Assembly (NCBI GenBank): GCA_029259655.1
Contig: JAJDET010000145.1
Coordinates: 1 to 51,428, forward strand
Length of the DNA: 51,428 nt
Direction of reading: 5' to 3'
From: Planctomycetota bacterium
Lineage (GTDB): Bacteria; Planctomycetota; UBA1135; GCA-002686595
Made by a program: the position numbers and the translations under genes. Below, one piece after another: positions 41,213-49,101 of the stretch; position 1 is the first letter of the stretch, and each line of letters starts with the position of its first letter. The notes beneath the pieces were generated by a model that made no database searches, was not told the DNA's origin, and saw only the letters and a list, made by a program, of their open reading frames with translations.

Positions 41213-42454
41213 TCAGCGCACGGCCGCCGCGAGAGCCGCCTCGAGCTCGCGCATGTGGCGGTCCTGGCCGAACTCGAGGTCGCGCTTCTCCAGACCGCGC
41301 GCGCCCATCCCGTGCGCGTTCTGCGGATCGGCGAGCAGGCCTTCGACGGCTCGCGCCATCTCCGCAGTGTCCATGCGGTCCACCAGGTACCCGGTCTCGC
41401 CGTGGTCGAGCCACTCGGGAATGCCGCCCACGCGGAACGCGACGACGGGCTTTTCGTGCGAGTAGGCCTCGATCCCGATGAGGCCGAAGGGTTCGTTCCA
41501 GACCGAGGGACACACGACCACGTCGGCCTTCGAGTAGAGCGTCTCCATTCCGGGCGAGTCCAGCCAGCCCGTGAAGTGCACGCGGTCCCCGAGTCCCTCT
41601 TCCGCGGCCTTCCCGCGCAACCAGTCCTCTACCGGCCCCGAGCCCGCGATGACGGCGCGGAAGGGGTGCTCGAGCAGGGCCAGCATGGTCAGGAGGTAGT
41701 CGACGCCCTTGTCCGGGAGCGTCAGCCTGGCGGGTGTGAAGACGAGCGGCGCGTCCGACGCGGAGAGGAACTGCGCCGTGGCGGCCGGGAGCGGTCCCTG
41801 CGGCTGTGCATCGGAGTTCGAGCGCGTGAAGTAGTACAGGACCGACGTGCGCTCCGGCGAGAACCCGACGCGCATCAGCTCGCCTCGCATGTAGTGGGAG
41901 TTCGTCAGCACGTGGCTCGCACGTTGTGTGACCTCGACCTCGCGCATCCTGTCCGACAGGATCTTCAGCGGATCCGACACGCGGTTCTCGTGCTGGACCT
42001 GCTTGAAGCAGATGCACCCGCCGCGGAGGTAGTAGTGCTCGAGGCAGGCGGCGCCCATGGGGACGGAGCAGAGCTCGCCGTTCTCGTGGTACTTGTTGAG
42101 CCCAGGGCAGAAGAGCGTGTGGTCGTGCACGTAGCGCACGAGCGGCGCGAGCTCGACCAGCGTCGCCAGAGCCTCGACGTTGCGCAGGGCCTGGAGGTAG
42201 ATCACGTCCGGAGCGAGCGCCCGCACGCGTGACGCGAGCGACGCGGACTGGGATCGGGAGAACCGGCTGCCGCCGAGCGCGGGCTCGACGACGACCTCGG
42301 TCACGTACTCCGCCAGGAAGCCCTCTTCGGGCTCCTCGCGACACAGGACCGCGATCTCGTGGCCCAGTGCGGCGAGAGCGGGGACCACCACGGTCGCATA
42401 GCGCTCCGTCCCGCCGACGAGCCCCCAGGTATCGATTCCGAAGACGAGCTTCAA
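41213..42454 (-). CDS. Glycosyltransferase family 4 with Cys-rich insert
   Basis: 413 residues. The ATG overlaps the rho stop by 4 bases. GT4 features are [58 protein letters not shown] and [23 protein letters not shown]. An insert has C116, C129, C137, C147 and C149; the first three keep the x12 and x7 spacing of the other cysteine-cluster GT4 enzymes here. It is the last gene of a coaE-rho-GT series, so its expression is probably tied to rho. Donor and acceptor unknown. Confidence 0.85.
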   Translation of the reverse strand: MKLVFGIDTWGLVGGTERYATVVVPALAALGHEIAVLCREEPEEGFLAEYVTEVVVEPALGGSRFSRSQSASLASRVRALAPDVIYLQALRNVEALATLVELAPLVRYVHDHTLFCPGLNKYHENGELCSVPMGAACLEHYYLRGGCICFKQVQHENRVSDPLKILSDRMREVEVTQRASHVLTNSHYMRGELMRVGFSPERTSVLYYFTRSNSDAQPQGPLPAATAQFLSASDAPLVFTPARLTLPDKGVDYLLTMLALLEHPFRAVIAGSGPVEDWLRGKAAEEGLGDRVHFTGWLDSPGMETLYSKADVVVCPSVWNEPFGLIGIEAYSHEKPVVAFRVGGIPEWLDHGETGYLVDRMDTAEMARAVEGLLADPQNAHGMGARGLEKRDLEFGQDRHMRELEAALAAAVR

Positions 42455-43929
42455 CTGCCGATCGTCAGCAAGAACTCCGCGTTGATCTGCGTCTTCTTCA
42501 TCTTCTGCAGGAGCATCTCCATCGCCTCCACGGGGTCGAGCTCGTTCAGGACCTTGAGCAGCATCCAGACGCGGCGGATCTCCTCCTCGTCGAAGAGGAG
42601 CTCCTCCTTCCGCGTTCCGGAGCGGTTGATGTCGATGGCCGGGAAGATCCGGCGGTCGGAGAGCCGTCGGTCGAGCACGAGCTCCATGTTCCCCGTGCCC
42701 TTGAACTCCTCGAAGATGACCTCGTCCATCTTGGAGCCTGTCTCGACCAGGGCCGTCCCGAGAATCGTCAGCGAGCCGCCGTTCTCGATGTTGCGTGCCG
42801 AGCCGAAGAAGCGCTTGGGAAACTGCAGCGCCGTCGCCTCGATGCCGCCCGACAAGAGCTTCCCGTTGCTCGGCGCCTCGTTGTTGGACGCGCGCGCCAG
42901 GCGCGTGATGGAGTCGAGCAGGATCGCGACGTCGCGCCCCGCCTCGACCATGCTGCGCGCCTTGTCGATCACCCTCTGCGCGACCTTGAGGTGGCGCGCG
43001 GCGGGCTCGTCGAACGTGGAGCTCACCACCTCGTGTCCGTCACCCGGGATCGAACGCTGGAAGTCGGTCACTTCCTCGGGCCGCTCGTCGAGCAAGAGGA
43101 TGATGAGGTGCACGTCGGGCGCGTTGGTGACGATCGAGTTCGCGATCTGGTGCAGGAGCACCGTCTTTCCCGTCCTCGGCGGCGCGACGATGAGCCCGCG
43201 CTGTCCGCGCCCGATGGGCGTGACCAGGTCCGCGATGCGCATCTCCATCGGGTTCTCAGGGGCGCCCTCGAGAATCAGGCGCTCGTCGGGGTAGAGCGGA
43301 ACGAGCTCGGTGAACGGCGTGCGCGTGGCCGCTTTCTCGGGGTCGTCACCGTCCAGCGTGCCCACGTGTGCGAGCGCGAAGTAGCGCTCTCCCTCGCGCG
43401 GTGCGCGGAGCTCACCGTCGAGCGTCATCCCCGTGCGCAGCGAGTACCGTTCCACGATCGACGGAGGCACGTACACGTCCTCGCCCGTCGCGAGGTAGGA
43501 GTAGTGAGGAGCGCGGAGGAACGCGTGACCGTTCGGCGTGACCTCGAGGCAGCCCGTGGCCGTGACCGGTGTGCGCGCGAGCAGGCGCTGCGCCGTGATC
43601 TCCCACAGGACGTCCGCGCGCTTGCGAGCGGGCTCGACCTTCTCCTTCTCGGCGATCGCGTAGAGCTCCGTCAGCGTCAGGCTCGACAGCTCGGTGTAGC
43701 TCTTCGCCTTGGGCTTCGTCTTGCGCTTCGCGGGCGGGAGCGACTCCACGAGCTCCTGGAGCTCGTCGGCGTCGAGATCAGCGGGCAGCGCGTCGTAGTC
43801 GATCCGGACCGTCTGGTACGGCTTGACCATCGTGGCCGTCGTACCCTTGCCGCCGCTTCCGGCGTGCTGGTGCTGGGGCTGGTGCTGGGGCGGATGCTGC
43901 TTGTAGCGCTTGCGCTTCTTGTAGGCCAT
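42451..43929 (-). CDS. rho: Transcription termination factor Rho
   Basis: 492 residues, longer than E. coli Rho (419) because of a basic His/Gln-rich N-terminal extension ([19 protein letters not shown]) and a Pro/Lys spacer. The Rho-N helical domain starts near [18 protein letters not shown], the RNA-binding OB fold spans ~123-205, Walker A is APPRTGKT (249-256), Walker B is in [14 protein letters not shown], and the C-terminal R-loop and Q-loop are intact ([29 protein letters not shown]). Hexameric helicase that ends transcription. Its gene lies 42 bp after coaE and is coupled to a GT4 gene. Confidence 0.96.
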   Translation of the reverse strand: MAYKKRKRYKQHPPQHQPQHQHAGSGGKGTTATMVKPYQTVRIDYDALPADLDADELQELVESLPPAKRKTKPKAKSYTELSSLTLTELYAIAEKEKVEPARKRADVLWEITAQRLLARTPVTATGCLEVTPNGHAFLRAPHYSYLATGEDVYVPPSIVERYSLRTGMTLDGELRAPREGERYFALAHVGTLDGDDPEKAATRTPFTELVPLYPDERLILEGAPENPMEMRIADLVTPIGRGQRGLIVAPPRTGKTVLLHQIANSIVTNAPDVHLIILLLDERPEEVTDFQRSIPGDGHEVVSSTFDEPAARHLKVAQRVIDKARSMVEAGRDVAILLDSITRLARASNNEAPSNGKLLSGGIEATALQFPKRFFGSARNIENGGSLTILGTALVETGSKMDEVIFEEFKGTGNMELVLDRRLSDRRIFPAIDINRSGTRKEELLFDEEEIRRVWMLLKVLNELDPVEAMEMLLQKMKKTQINAEFLLTIGS

Positions 43930-43971
43930 GGAGCCGGTGGGGGGGTGCAGAGTGGCGAGCGCGGTCGAGCT

Positions 43972-44628
43972 TCACGCGAGCCCGAGCTTCGATCGCAGCT
44001 CGGCCACGGCGGCCTCGAGATCACTCACGCTCGTCCGGTTCGATATCAGATGTGCGGCCAGCTCTCGTTTCGCGGGGAGGGGGAGCTGCGCCGCTTCGCG
44101 TCTCGCGAGCTCGCCCGGCTGCCAACCTCTCTGCCGGGCTCTTCGCTCCCGCTCGGCGTCGTCCGCGTCGACGAAGACGAGCACGTCGCACGCTCGAGCG
44201 AGGCCGTGCTGGGCGTCGTTCTCGACCAGGAGCGGAACGTCGAAGACGATCGGGGAACGCCCCTCGCGTCGCGCAGCCGCGACCTCGAGAGCCATCTTCT
44301 CACGAACGATGGGGTGGGTCCAGGACTCCAGGGCGCGGCGGGCCTCGGCGTCCCGGAAGACCGTCTCCGCGAGCACCTCGCGGCGCACCCGACCGTCCGG
44401 CGCCACGGCCTCCGCCCCGAAGCGCTCGCGCACCCTCCGGACCACTTCCGGCGTCTCCAGGGCCTCGCGCGCGAGGCGGTCGGCGTCCACCACGGCGCCG
44501 CGGTCCCCGGCCAGGAGCCGCGCCACGTGGGACTTCCCCGAGGCGATCCCCCCCAGCACCCCGATCACCAGGGCGTCGGAGCCCGCCTCGGGGGCCTGCG
44601 GGTCGGAATCGGTCGCTCTCTCGTCCAA
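43972..44628 (-). CDS. coaE: Dephospho-CoA kinase
   Basis: About 218 residues from TTG 44628; a GTG at 44568 would give a 198-residue protein starting VIGVLGG, and the frame is open further upstream to 44727. The P-loop is GGIASGKS (residues 26-33 with the TTG start). DADRLAREALE and the lid helix VFVDADDAERERRARQRGW follow the CoaE pattern, and SNRTSVSDLEAAVAEL closes the fold. It phosphorylates the 3'-hydroxyl of dephospho-CoA in the last step of CoA synthesis. It leads the coaE-rho-GT4 series. The 245-bp gap upstream, shared with the next divergent gene, shows no clear element besides C-rich tracts. Confidence 0.85.
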   Translation of the reverse strand: MDERATDSDPQAPEAGSDALVIGVLGGIASGKSHVARLLAGDRGAVVDADRLAREALETPEVVRRVRERFGAEAVAPDGRVRREVLAETVFRDAEARRALESWTHPIVREKMALEVAAARREGRSPIVFDVPLLVENDAQHGLARACDVLVFVDADDAERERRARQRGWQPGELARREAAQLPLPAKRELAAHLISNRTSVSDLEAAVAELRSKLGLA

Positions 44629-44873
44629 GATCGCTCCGGGCCGGATCCGGTGGATCCCGGGGCTCCTCGGGGGCGAAACCCGCCGCACGCGCGGGGGTAG
44701 GTCGGGGGAGCCGCAGGACCGAACCAAGCTAGGGAGGTGGCTTCCCGGGTCAAGCGCGCGCTTCTCTCTTGCCCGATCGGAGCCCCGTGCGGTATCCCCT
44801 TACCCCCTTTCCCCGGCCCCCCCGGGTCCATTCGGGCCCAGAGCCACCCGACGAACTCGAAGGACGTCCGAGC

Positions 44874-46115
44874 ATGTTCCGCAAAAACCGAGGCGCAGCC
44901 CGCGTCAGCATCGCCTGGATGATCACCGTGATGGTCCTCTTCTTCGCCGCGCTCGCGTTCGGCTTCGTCGCGAGCAGCGACTTCTCGAACGAGCGCGATC
45001 GCCGCCAGGTCGCGGAGACCGAGAAGGCGGCCGCCGTCGCCGAGTTCCAGACGGAGGCCGACCGCGGCCGCGCGATCTCGCTCGCAACGGGTTGGTTCGA
45101 CGCGAACAGCGCGGACCCGCGGACGGACCTCGCCGCGATGGCCGCGTCCCTCGAGACCTTCAAGGACGGCATCGGGATCACCGAGGCCTCGGCGAAGACG
45201 CTGCAGGACGTCCTCCCGCTCGCTCAGGCCGCCTACGCGCGAGTGAAGACGGAGCTGGACAAGGAGCGGAACGCCAAGAACCAGTTCAAGGTCGAGCTCG
45301 ACACGACGCGGCAGACGGTCACCGACGTCACGCAGTCGAAGGACCAGGTGCTCTCCCAGCTCCGCCAGCAGCAGACGGACGAGGCGGACAAGTACACCCG
45401 CAACGAGCAGGACGCGGCGAAGCGTCTGGCTGCGGCCCAGGCCCAGGTGAACGACTACGACACCGAGCTCAGGGACCTGCGGCGGGAGAGGGACGACGCC
45501 GTTCGCGCGCTCGAGAAGGAGATGGCGAACCTCAAGGCGCGCATGAAGACGCTCGCCGCCGACCTCAAGTTCCAGAAGCAGCCCGACCTCCCGGACGCGA
45601 CCATCCTCGCGACCTCGGGTGATCTTCCGCTGGCGTGGATCGACATCGGTGCCAACGACCGGCTGGCGCGAGGCACGCGCTTCCGCGTCACGGGCTCGGG
45701 TCCGGGGGCCGGCATGAAGGCCTGGGCGACCGTGACCAAGCTCGAGGCCAAGACGGCCGAGGTCGAGCTCTCGGACTACGACCGCTTCGACCCCGTCGTG
45801 AAGGGGGACGTGCTCACCAACCCCATCTACTCGCCCAAGGGTGAGCGTCACGCGGTCCTCGCCGGTCGCTTCTCGAGCCCCTCGACGGGCGAGCTCTCCG
45901 CTCTCCTCGGGCGCATGGGGATTCGCGTCCAGGAGGCCATCGACATCGACACCGACTACCTCATCGTGGGGGCCGCGCTCTACACGGACGACGACGGGGA
46001 AGTGCTCGAGGAGCCGAGGGAGCCGCAGGAGCTGGACGTCTACCGCGAGGCGGAGGGGATCGGGGGAATCAACATCATCCCGGTGTCGGACTTACGCGGG
46101 TACTTCGTCTTTTAA
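44874..46115 (+). CDS. Membrane-anchored coiled-coil protein of unknown function
   Basis: 413 residues from ATG 44874. A basic N-terminus and one membrane helix (~13-34, ITVMVLFFAALAFGFVAS) anchor the protein; residues ~40-235 are a long charged coiled coil with RDxxQV and QAQVNDYDTELRDLRRERD heptads. The C-terminal ~165 residues form a beta-rich domain with a TRFRVTG.GPGAGMKAWATVTKLEAKTAEVELSD barrel-like segment and a DDDGEVLEEPREPQELD acidic stretch. The layout (anchor, coiled coil, OB/SH3-like end) recalls envelope or division-scaffold proteins such as MreC, but there is no firm sequence match. Precedes tatC by 105 bp. Confidence 0.6.
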   Translation: MFRKNRGAARVSIAWMITVMVLFFAALAFGFVASSDFSNERDRRQVAETEKAAAVAEFQTEADRGRAISLATGWFDANSADPRTDLAAMAASLETFKDGIGITEASAKTLQDVLPLAQAAYARVKTELDKERNAKNQFKVELDTTRQTVTDVTQSKDQVLSQLRQQQTDEADKYTRNEQDAAKRLAAAQAQVNDYDTELRDLRRERDDAVRALEKEMANLKARMKTLAADLKFQKQPDLPDATILATSGDLPLAWIDIGANDRLARGTRFRVTGSGPGAGMKAWATVTKLEAKTAEVELSDYDRFDPVVKGDVLTNPIYSPKGERHAVLAGRFSSPSTGELSALLGRMGIRVQEAIDIDTDYLIVGAALYTDDDGEVLEEPREPQELDVYREAEGIGGINIIPVSDLRGYFVF

Positions 46116-46170
46116 GGCGTCTGCCGGACTTCGAGCTGATCCGGGTTCGATACGCGGCTAGCGGGGAATC

Positions 46171-46200
46171 GGGCACGGGCACGGGCCCGGGCCCGGGCAC
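46171..46200. repeat. GGGCAC/GGGCCC hexamer array
   Basis: Five hexamers (GGGCAC twice, GGGCCC twice, GGGCAC once) in the gap before tatC, preceded by GGAATC. The first 20 bases including GGAATC equal those at 1869-1888. CGGGCCCGGGCCCG is also self-complementary. Confidence 0.75.
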
Positions 46201-46220
46201 GTTCAACCGGTAGGATCGGC

Positions 46221-47096
46221 GTGAGCATGGAAGCCGACGAGGAGTTCCAGCACACGCGCATGACGCTCGGCGAGCACCTCGCCGAGCTGCGCTCGCGGCT
46301 CGTCAAGGGCGTCATCGCCGTGACGGTGGCCTTCGCCGGGGCGTGGGCCATGTACGAGCCGATCGCCGACATCGTCATGCGGCCCTTCGACGATGCCGTG
46401 GCTCGGATCAATGCGCACAACAAGGAGCGCTACGAGGAGCGGCTCGAGGACGGCGGGGATCCGCTGCGCTACTTCACCACCGCGGATCCCGCCACGTGGG
46501 AGCTGCGCGAGGACCTGCGCGCCGCGGACCGACCGACCGCGCTCTCGCCGACCGAGGGGTTCACCTTCATCCTGCGCATCTGCCTGTACTTCGCGCTCTT
46601 CGTGGGCGGCCCCGTGCTCCTGTGGCAGGTCTGGCAGTTCATCGCCGCCGGCCTCTTCCCGAAGGAGCGCAAGGCCGCCCTGCGCTACTTCCCCTTCAGT
46701 GTGGCGCTCTTCGTGGGGGGGGTGCTCTTCGGGTACTACCTCATGATCCCGTTCGCGATGTACTTCCTGGGCATCGCGTTCGATCCCGAGGACCTCAAGC
46801 CCCAGTACCGGCTGCAGGACTACTTCTCGCTCCTGACGTCGTTGAGCCTCGCCCTGGCGGTCGTCTTCCAGCTCCCGGTCGTCATGACCTTCGCCGCGCG
46901 GCTGGGCCTCGTCACTCCCGCTCAGATGGCGCGCTACCGCGGCTACTTCATCGTCTCGACGTTCGCCATCGCGGCGATCCTCACGCCACCCGACCCGATC
47001 ACGCAGTGCCTCATGGCCGTGCCGATGATGCTCCTGTTCGAGATCGGGCTCCTCGCGGCGAGGCTCACCGCACGTCCGCGTCAGGCACCCGCGTGA
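46221..47096 (+). CDS. tatC: Twin-arginine translocase subunit TatC
   Basis: 291 residues from GTG 46221, or 289 from ATG 46227; AGGA at 46212-46215 suits the GTG. Hallmarks are MTLGEHLAELRSRL at the N-terminus, six predicted membrane helices, the conserved PTEGFTFILRICLYFALFVGGPVLLWQVWQFIAAGLFPKERKA segment in the first half, and ITPPDPITQ-like ILTPPDPITQCLMAVPMMLLFE near the end. A longer-than-usual periplasmic loop (~50-95) with NKERYEERLEDGGD is a peculiarity seen in some Planctomycetota. It recognises twin-arginine signal peptides and forms the Tat export core. TatA/B are not in the window. The stop overlaps cinA. Confidence 0.93.
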   Translation: MSMEADEEFQHTRMTLGEHLAELRSRLVKGVIAVTVAFAGAWAMYEPIADIVMRPFDDAVARINAHNKERYEERLEDGGDPLRYFTTADPATWELREDLRAADRPTALSPTEGFTFILRICLYFALFVGGPVLLWQVWQFIAAGLFPKERKAALRYFPFSVALFVGGVLFGYYLMIPFAMYFLGIAFDPEDLKPQYRLQDYFSLLTSLSLALAVVFQLPVVMTFAARLGLVTPAQMARYRGYFIVSTFAIAAILTPPDPITQCLMAVPMMLLFEIGLLAARLTARPRQAPA

Positions 47097-48376
47097 AGGC
47101 GCGCGGTGCGCGGGCGGCCGTCGTGGCCGTCGGGGACGAGCTGCTCGAGGGCAGCAAGATCGAGCGGAACTCCGCCGCGATCGCCGCCGCGCTGGGCCAT
47201 GTCGAGCTCGCGTGCGTCCGGATCGAGCGCGACGACGAGGAGCGGATCGCCCGGAGCTTCCGCGAGCTCGCTGCCGAGGTCCGCTTCGTCTTCGCGACCG
47301 GAGGGCTCGGACCGACGCTCGACGACGTGACGCGCCACGCAGCGGCGCGGGCGGCGGGAGTCGAGCTCGAGGAGTGCTCCGAAGCCCTGGCCGAGGTCGC
47401 GGCCTGGTGGAAGGAGCGCGACGAGCCGATGCCCGACGCGAACAGGCGCCAGGCACTGCTCCCGCGCGGGGCCGTTCGCATGACGAACCGCGCCGGGACC
47501 GCCCCCGGGTTCCGGCTGGAGCTCGGCGTCGCGACGCTCATCGTGCTGCCCGGACCGCCAAGAGAGATGGCGGACATGCTCGAGCGCGAGGTCCTGCCGT
47601 GGCTCTCCACGGTCGTCGTCCCCGACCCGTTCGCCTATGGAGAGTTCCACCTGTTCGGCCTCTCCGAGAGCGTCTTCGCCGAGCGCGTCGGTTCCTGGAT
47701 GGAGCGCGGCTCGAATCCGGAGGTCGGAGTGACGGCGAGCGGTGGCGTCCTGTCGGTCCGGATGCGCGCGAGAGGCGAGACGGACGAGCAGGCGCGGGCG
47801 ATCCTCGCGGCCCGGTCAAAGGCCTTTCGCGAGCGCTTCGCCGAGCATGTCTTCAGCGAGACCGATGCTTCCCTCGAGCGTGCCGTCGTTCGCGTCCTCC
47901 TGGAGCGAGAGGTCTCCGTGACCGTGGCCGAGTCCTGCACGGGTGGCCTGATCGCCGCGCGGCTCACCGCCGTCCCGGGCATCAGCGCAGTCCTGTCCGA
48001 TGCCTTCGTGACCTACGCGAACGATGCGAAGACGAGCCGCCTGGGCGTCTCGCCCGAGCTCCTCGACCGCCACGGCGCCGTCTCGTCCGAGGTGGCCGCC
48101 GCGATGGCCGACGGCGCCGCCCGGATGAGCGGCGCGCGGCTCGCCGTCTCGACCACCGGCGTCGCCGGCCCCGACGGCGGCACTCCGGAGAAACCGGTCG
48201 GGCTCGTGTGGTTCGGCCTCAGCGTGGACGGCGAGACCGAGACCTTCTCGCGCCGCTTCCCCCCCCGCTCACGCGCTTTCGTCCGCGAGCTCGCCTGCAA
48301 GGCGGCTCTCCACGCCCTGTGGACGAGGATTCCGGGCGGCCGCCCGGAGCCCGAGCGAGGCCCTTCCGCCGATTGA
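47093..48376 (+). CDS. cinA: CinA family nicotinamide-nucleotide amidohydrolase
   Basis: 427 residues from GTG 47093, overlapping the tatC stop by 4 bases. The N-terminal MoCF/MogA-like domain (residues ~5-170) has AVVAVGDELLEGSKIERNS and FATGGLGPTLDDVTRHA; the C-terminal CinA amidohydrolase domain (~270-420) has VAESCTGGLIAARLTAVPGISAVLSDAFVTYAN and VSTTGVAGPDGGTPEKPVG. Members deamidate NMN to nicotinic acid mononucleotide and hydrolyse ADP-ribose in pyridine-nucleotide salvage; some are co-expressed with recA and competence genes, which are not seen here. Confidence 0.93.
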   Translation: MKARGARAAVVAVGDELLEGSKIERNSAAIAAALGHVELACVRIERDDEERIARSFRELAAEVRFVFATGGLGPTLDDVTRHAAARAAGVELEECSEALAEVAAWWKERDEPMPDANRRQALLPRGAVRMTNRAGTAPGFRLELGVATLIVLPGPPREMADMLEREVLPWLSTVVVPDPFAYGEFHLFGLSESVFAERVGSWMERGSNPEVGVTASGGVLSVRMRARGETDEQARAILAARSKAFRERFAEHVFSETDASLERAVVRVLLEREVSVTVAESCTGGLIAARLTAVPGISAVLSDAFVTYANDAKTSRLGVSPELLDRHGAVSSEVAAAMADGAARMSGARLAVSTTGVAGPDGGTPEKPVGLVWFGLSVDGETETFSRRFPPRSRAFVRELACKAALHALWTRIPGGRPEPERGPSAD

Positions 48377-48442
48377 TCGGCCGCCACCCTGCTGCTACCT
48401 TCCCCGGCCGCTCCCCCGCAGCAGGGGGCCGCGAGCGTCGCC

Positions 48443-48517
48443 TACCCCGTGGTGTAATCGGCAACACATCTGGTTTTGGTCCAGACGTTCCAGGTTCAAG
48501 TCCTGGCGGGGTAACCA
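48443..48517 (+). tRNA. tRNA-Gln (anticodon TTG)
   Basis: 75 bases including an encoded 3' CCA. The acceptor stem TACCCCG pairs with CGGGGTA, the anticodon stem TCTGG/CCAGA encloses loop TTTTGGT with anticodon TTG, and the T-arm is CCAGG-TTCAAGT-CCTGG. Discriminator base is A. It lies between cinA and the ECF sigma factor on opposite strands. Confidence 0.96.
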
Positions 48518-48530
48518 CCGCGTCTCGGCG

Positions 48531-49094
48531 TCAGTCGACGAGCTCTCGCGTGAGGCGCGCGAGCGCACGCGCGTGGAGCATCTGAGCGGCGTCCTCGGAG
48601 GGCTTCTCCATCTCCCGCGCGACGTCGGCATACGAGAGCGCGTCGAAGTCCCGGAGCTCGATCACGCGGCGGTGGTCGGGGCTCAGCCGCTCCATCGCCT
48701 CGACGAGCTGCTCGACGTCCTCACGGCGGCCGGCCTGGGAGGCCGGCGACGTTCCGGAGCGGGCCAGGATTCCGCTCTGCGAGAAGGATTCGAGCGCGCG
48801 CTCCCGGCGCCTGCGCAGGTGGTCTCGGATGTTGTTGCGGGCGATGCGCGTGGCCCAGCGCAGGAAGATCTCCTCGTCCTCGATGTCCGCGCGGTCGATG
48901 TCGCGCGCGATCTCGAGCAACACGCCTTGCAGGAAGTCCATCGACTCCGCGTGCTTGCGCGCCTCCTCGCCCATCATCAGGCGGACGCGCCCGAGCAGTC
49001 GATCGCGGTAACGCTCCAGCAGGTCGCCGAGGGCGGCAGGCGCACCCTGCCGGACGCCCCTCAGGAGCTCGACCGTGCGGCGGAAGTCTCCCAC
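48531..49094 (-). CDS. ECF-type RNA polymerase sigma factor
   Basis: 187 residues from GTG 49094. Region 2 is visible as LGDLLERYRDRLLGRVRLMMG through FLRWATRIARNNIRDHLRRRRER (-10 recognition), and region 4 as LSPDHRRVIELRDFDALSYADVAREMEKPSEDAAQMLHARALARL. There is no extra C-terminal domain and no zinc-binding anti-sigma gene; instead the gene follows a serine/threonine kinase by 7 bp on the same strand, a pairing typical of Planctomycetota ECF groups, where phosphorylation may control the sigma factor. Target promoters are unknown. Confidence 0.88.
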   Translation of the reverse strand: MGDFRRTVELLRGVRQGAPAALGDLLERYRDRLLGRVRLMMGEEARKHAESMDFLQGVLLEIARDIDRADIEDEEIFLRWATRIARNNIRDHLRRRRERALESFSQSGILARSGTSPASQAGRREDVEQLVEAMERLSPDHRRVIELRDFDALSYADVAREMEKPSEDAAQMLHARALARLTRELVD

Positions 49095-49101
49095 GGCGTA
49101 C

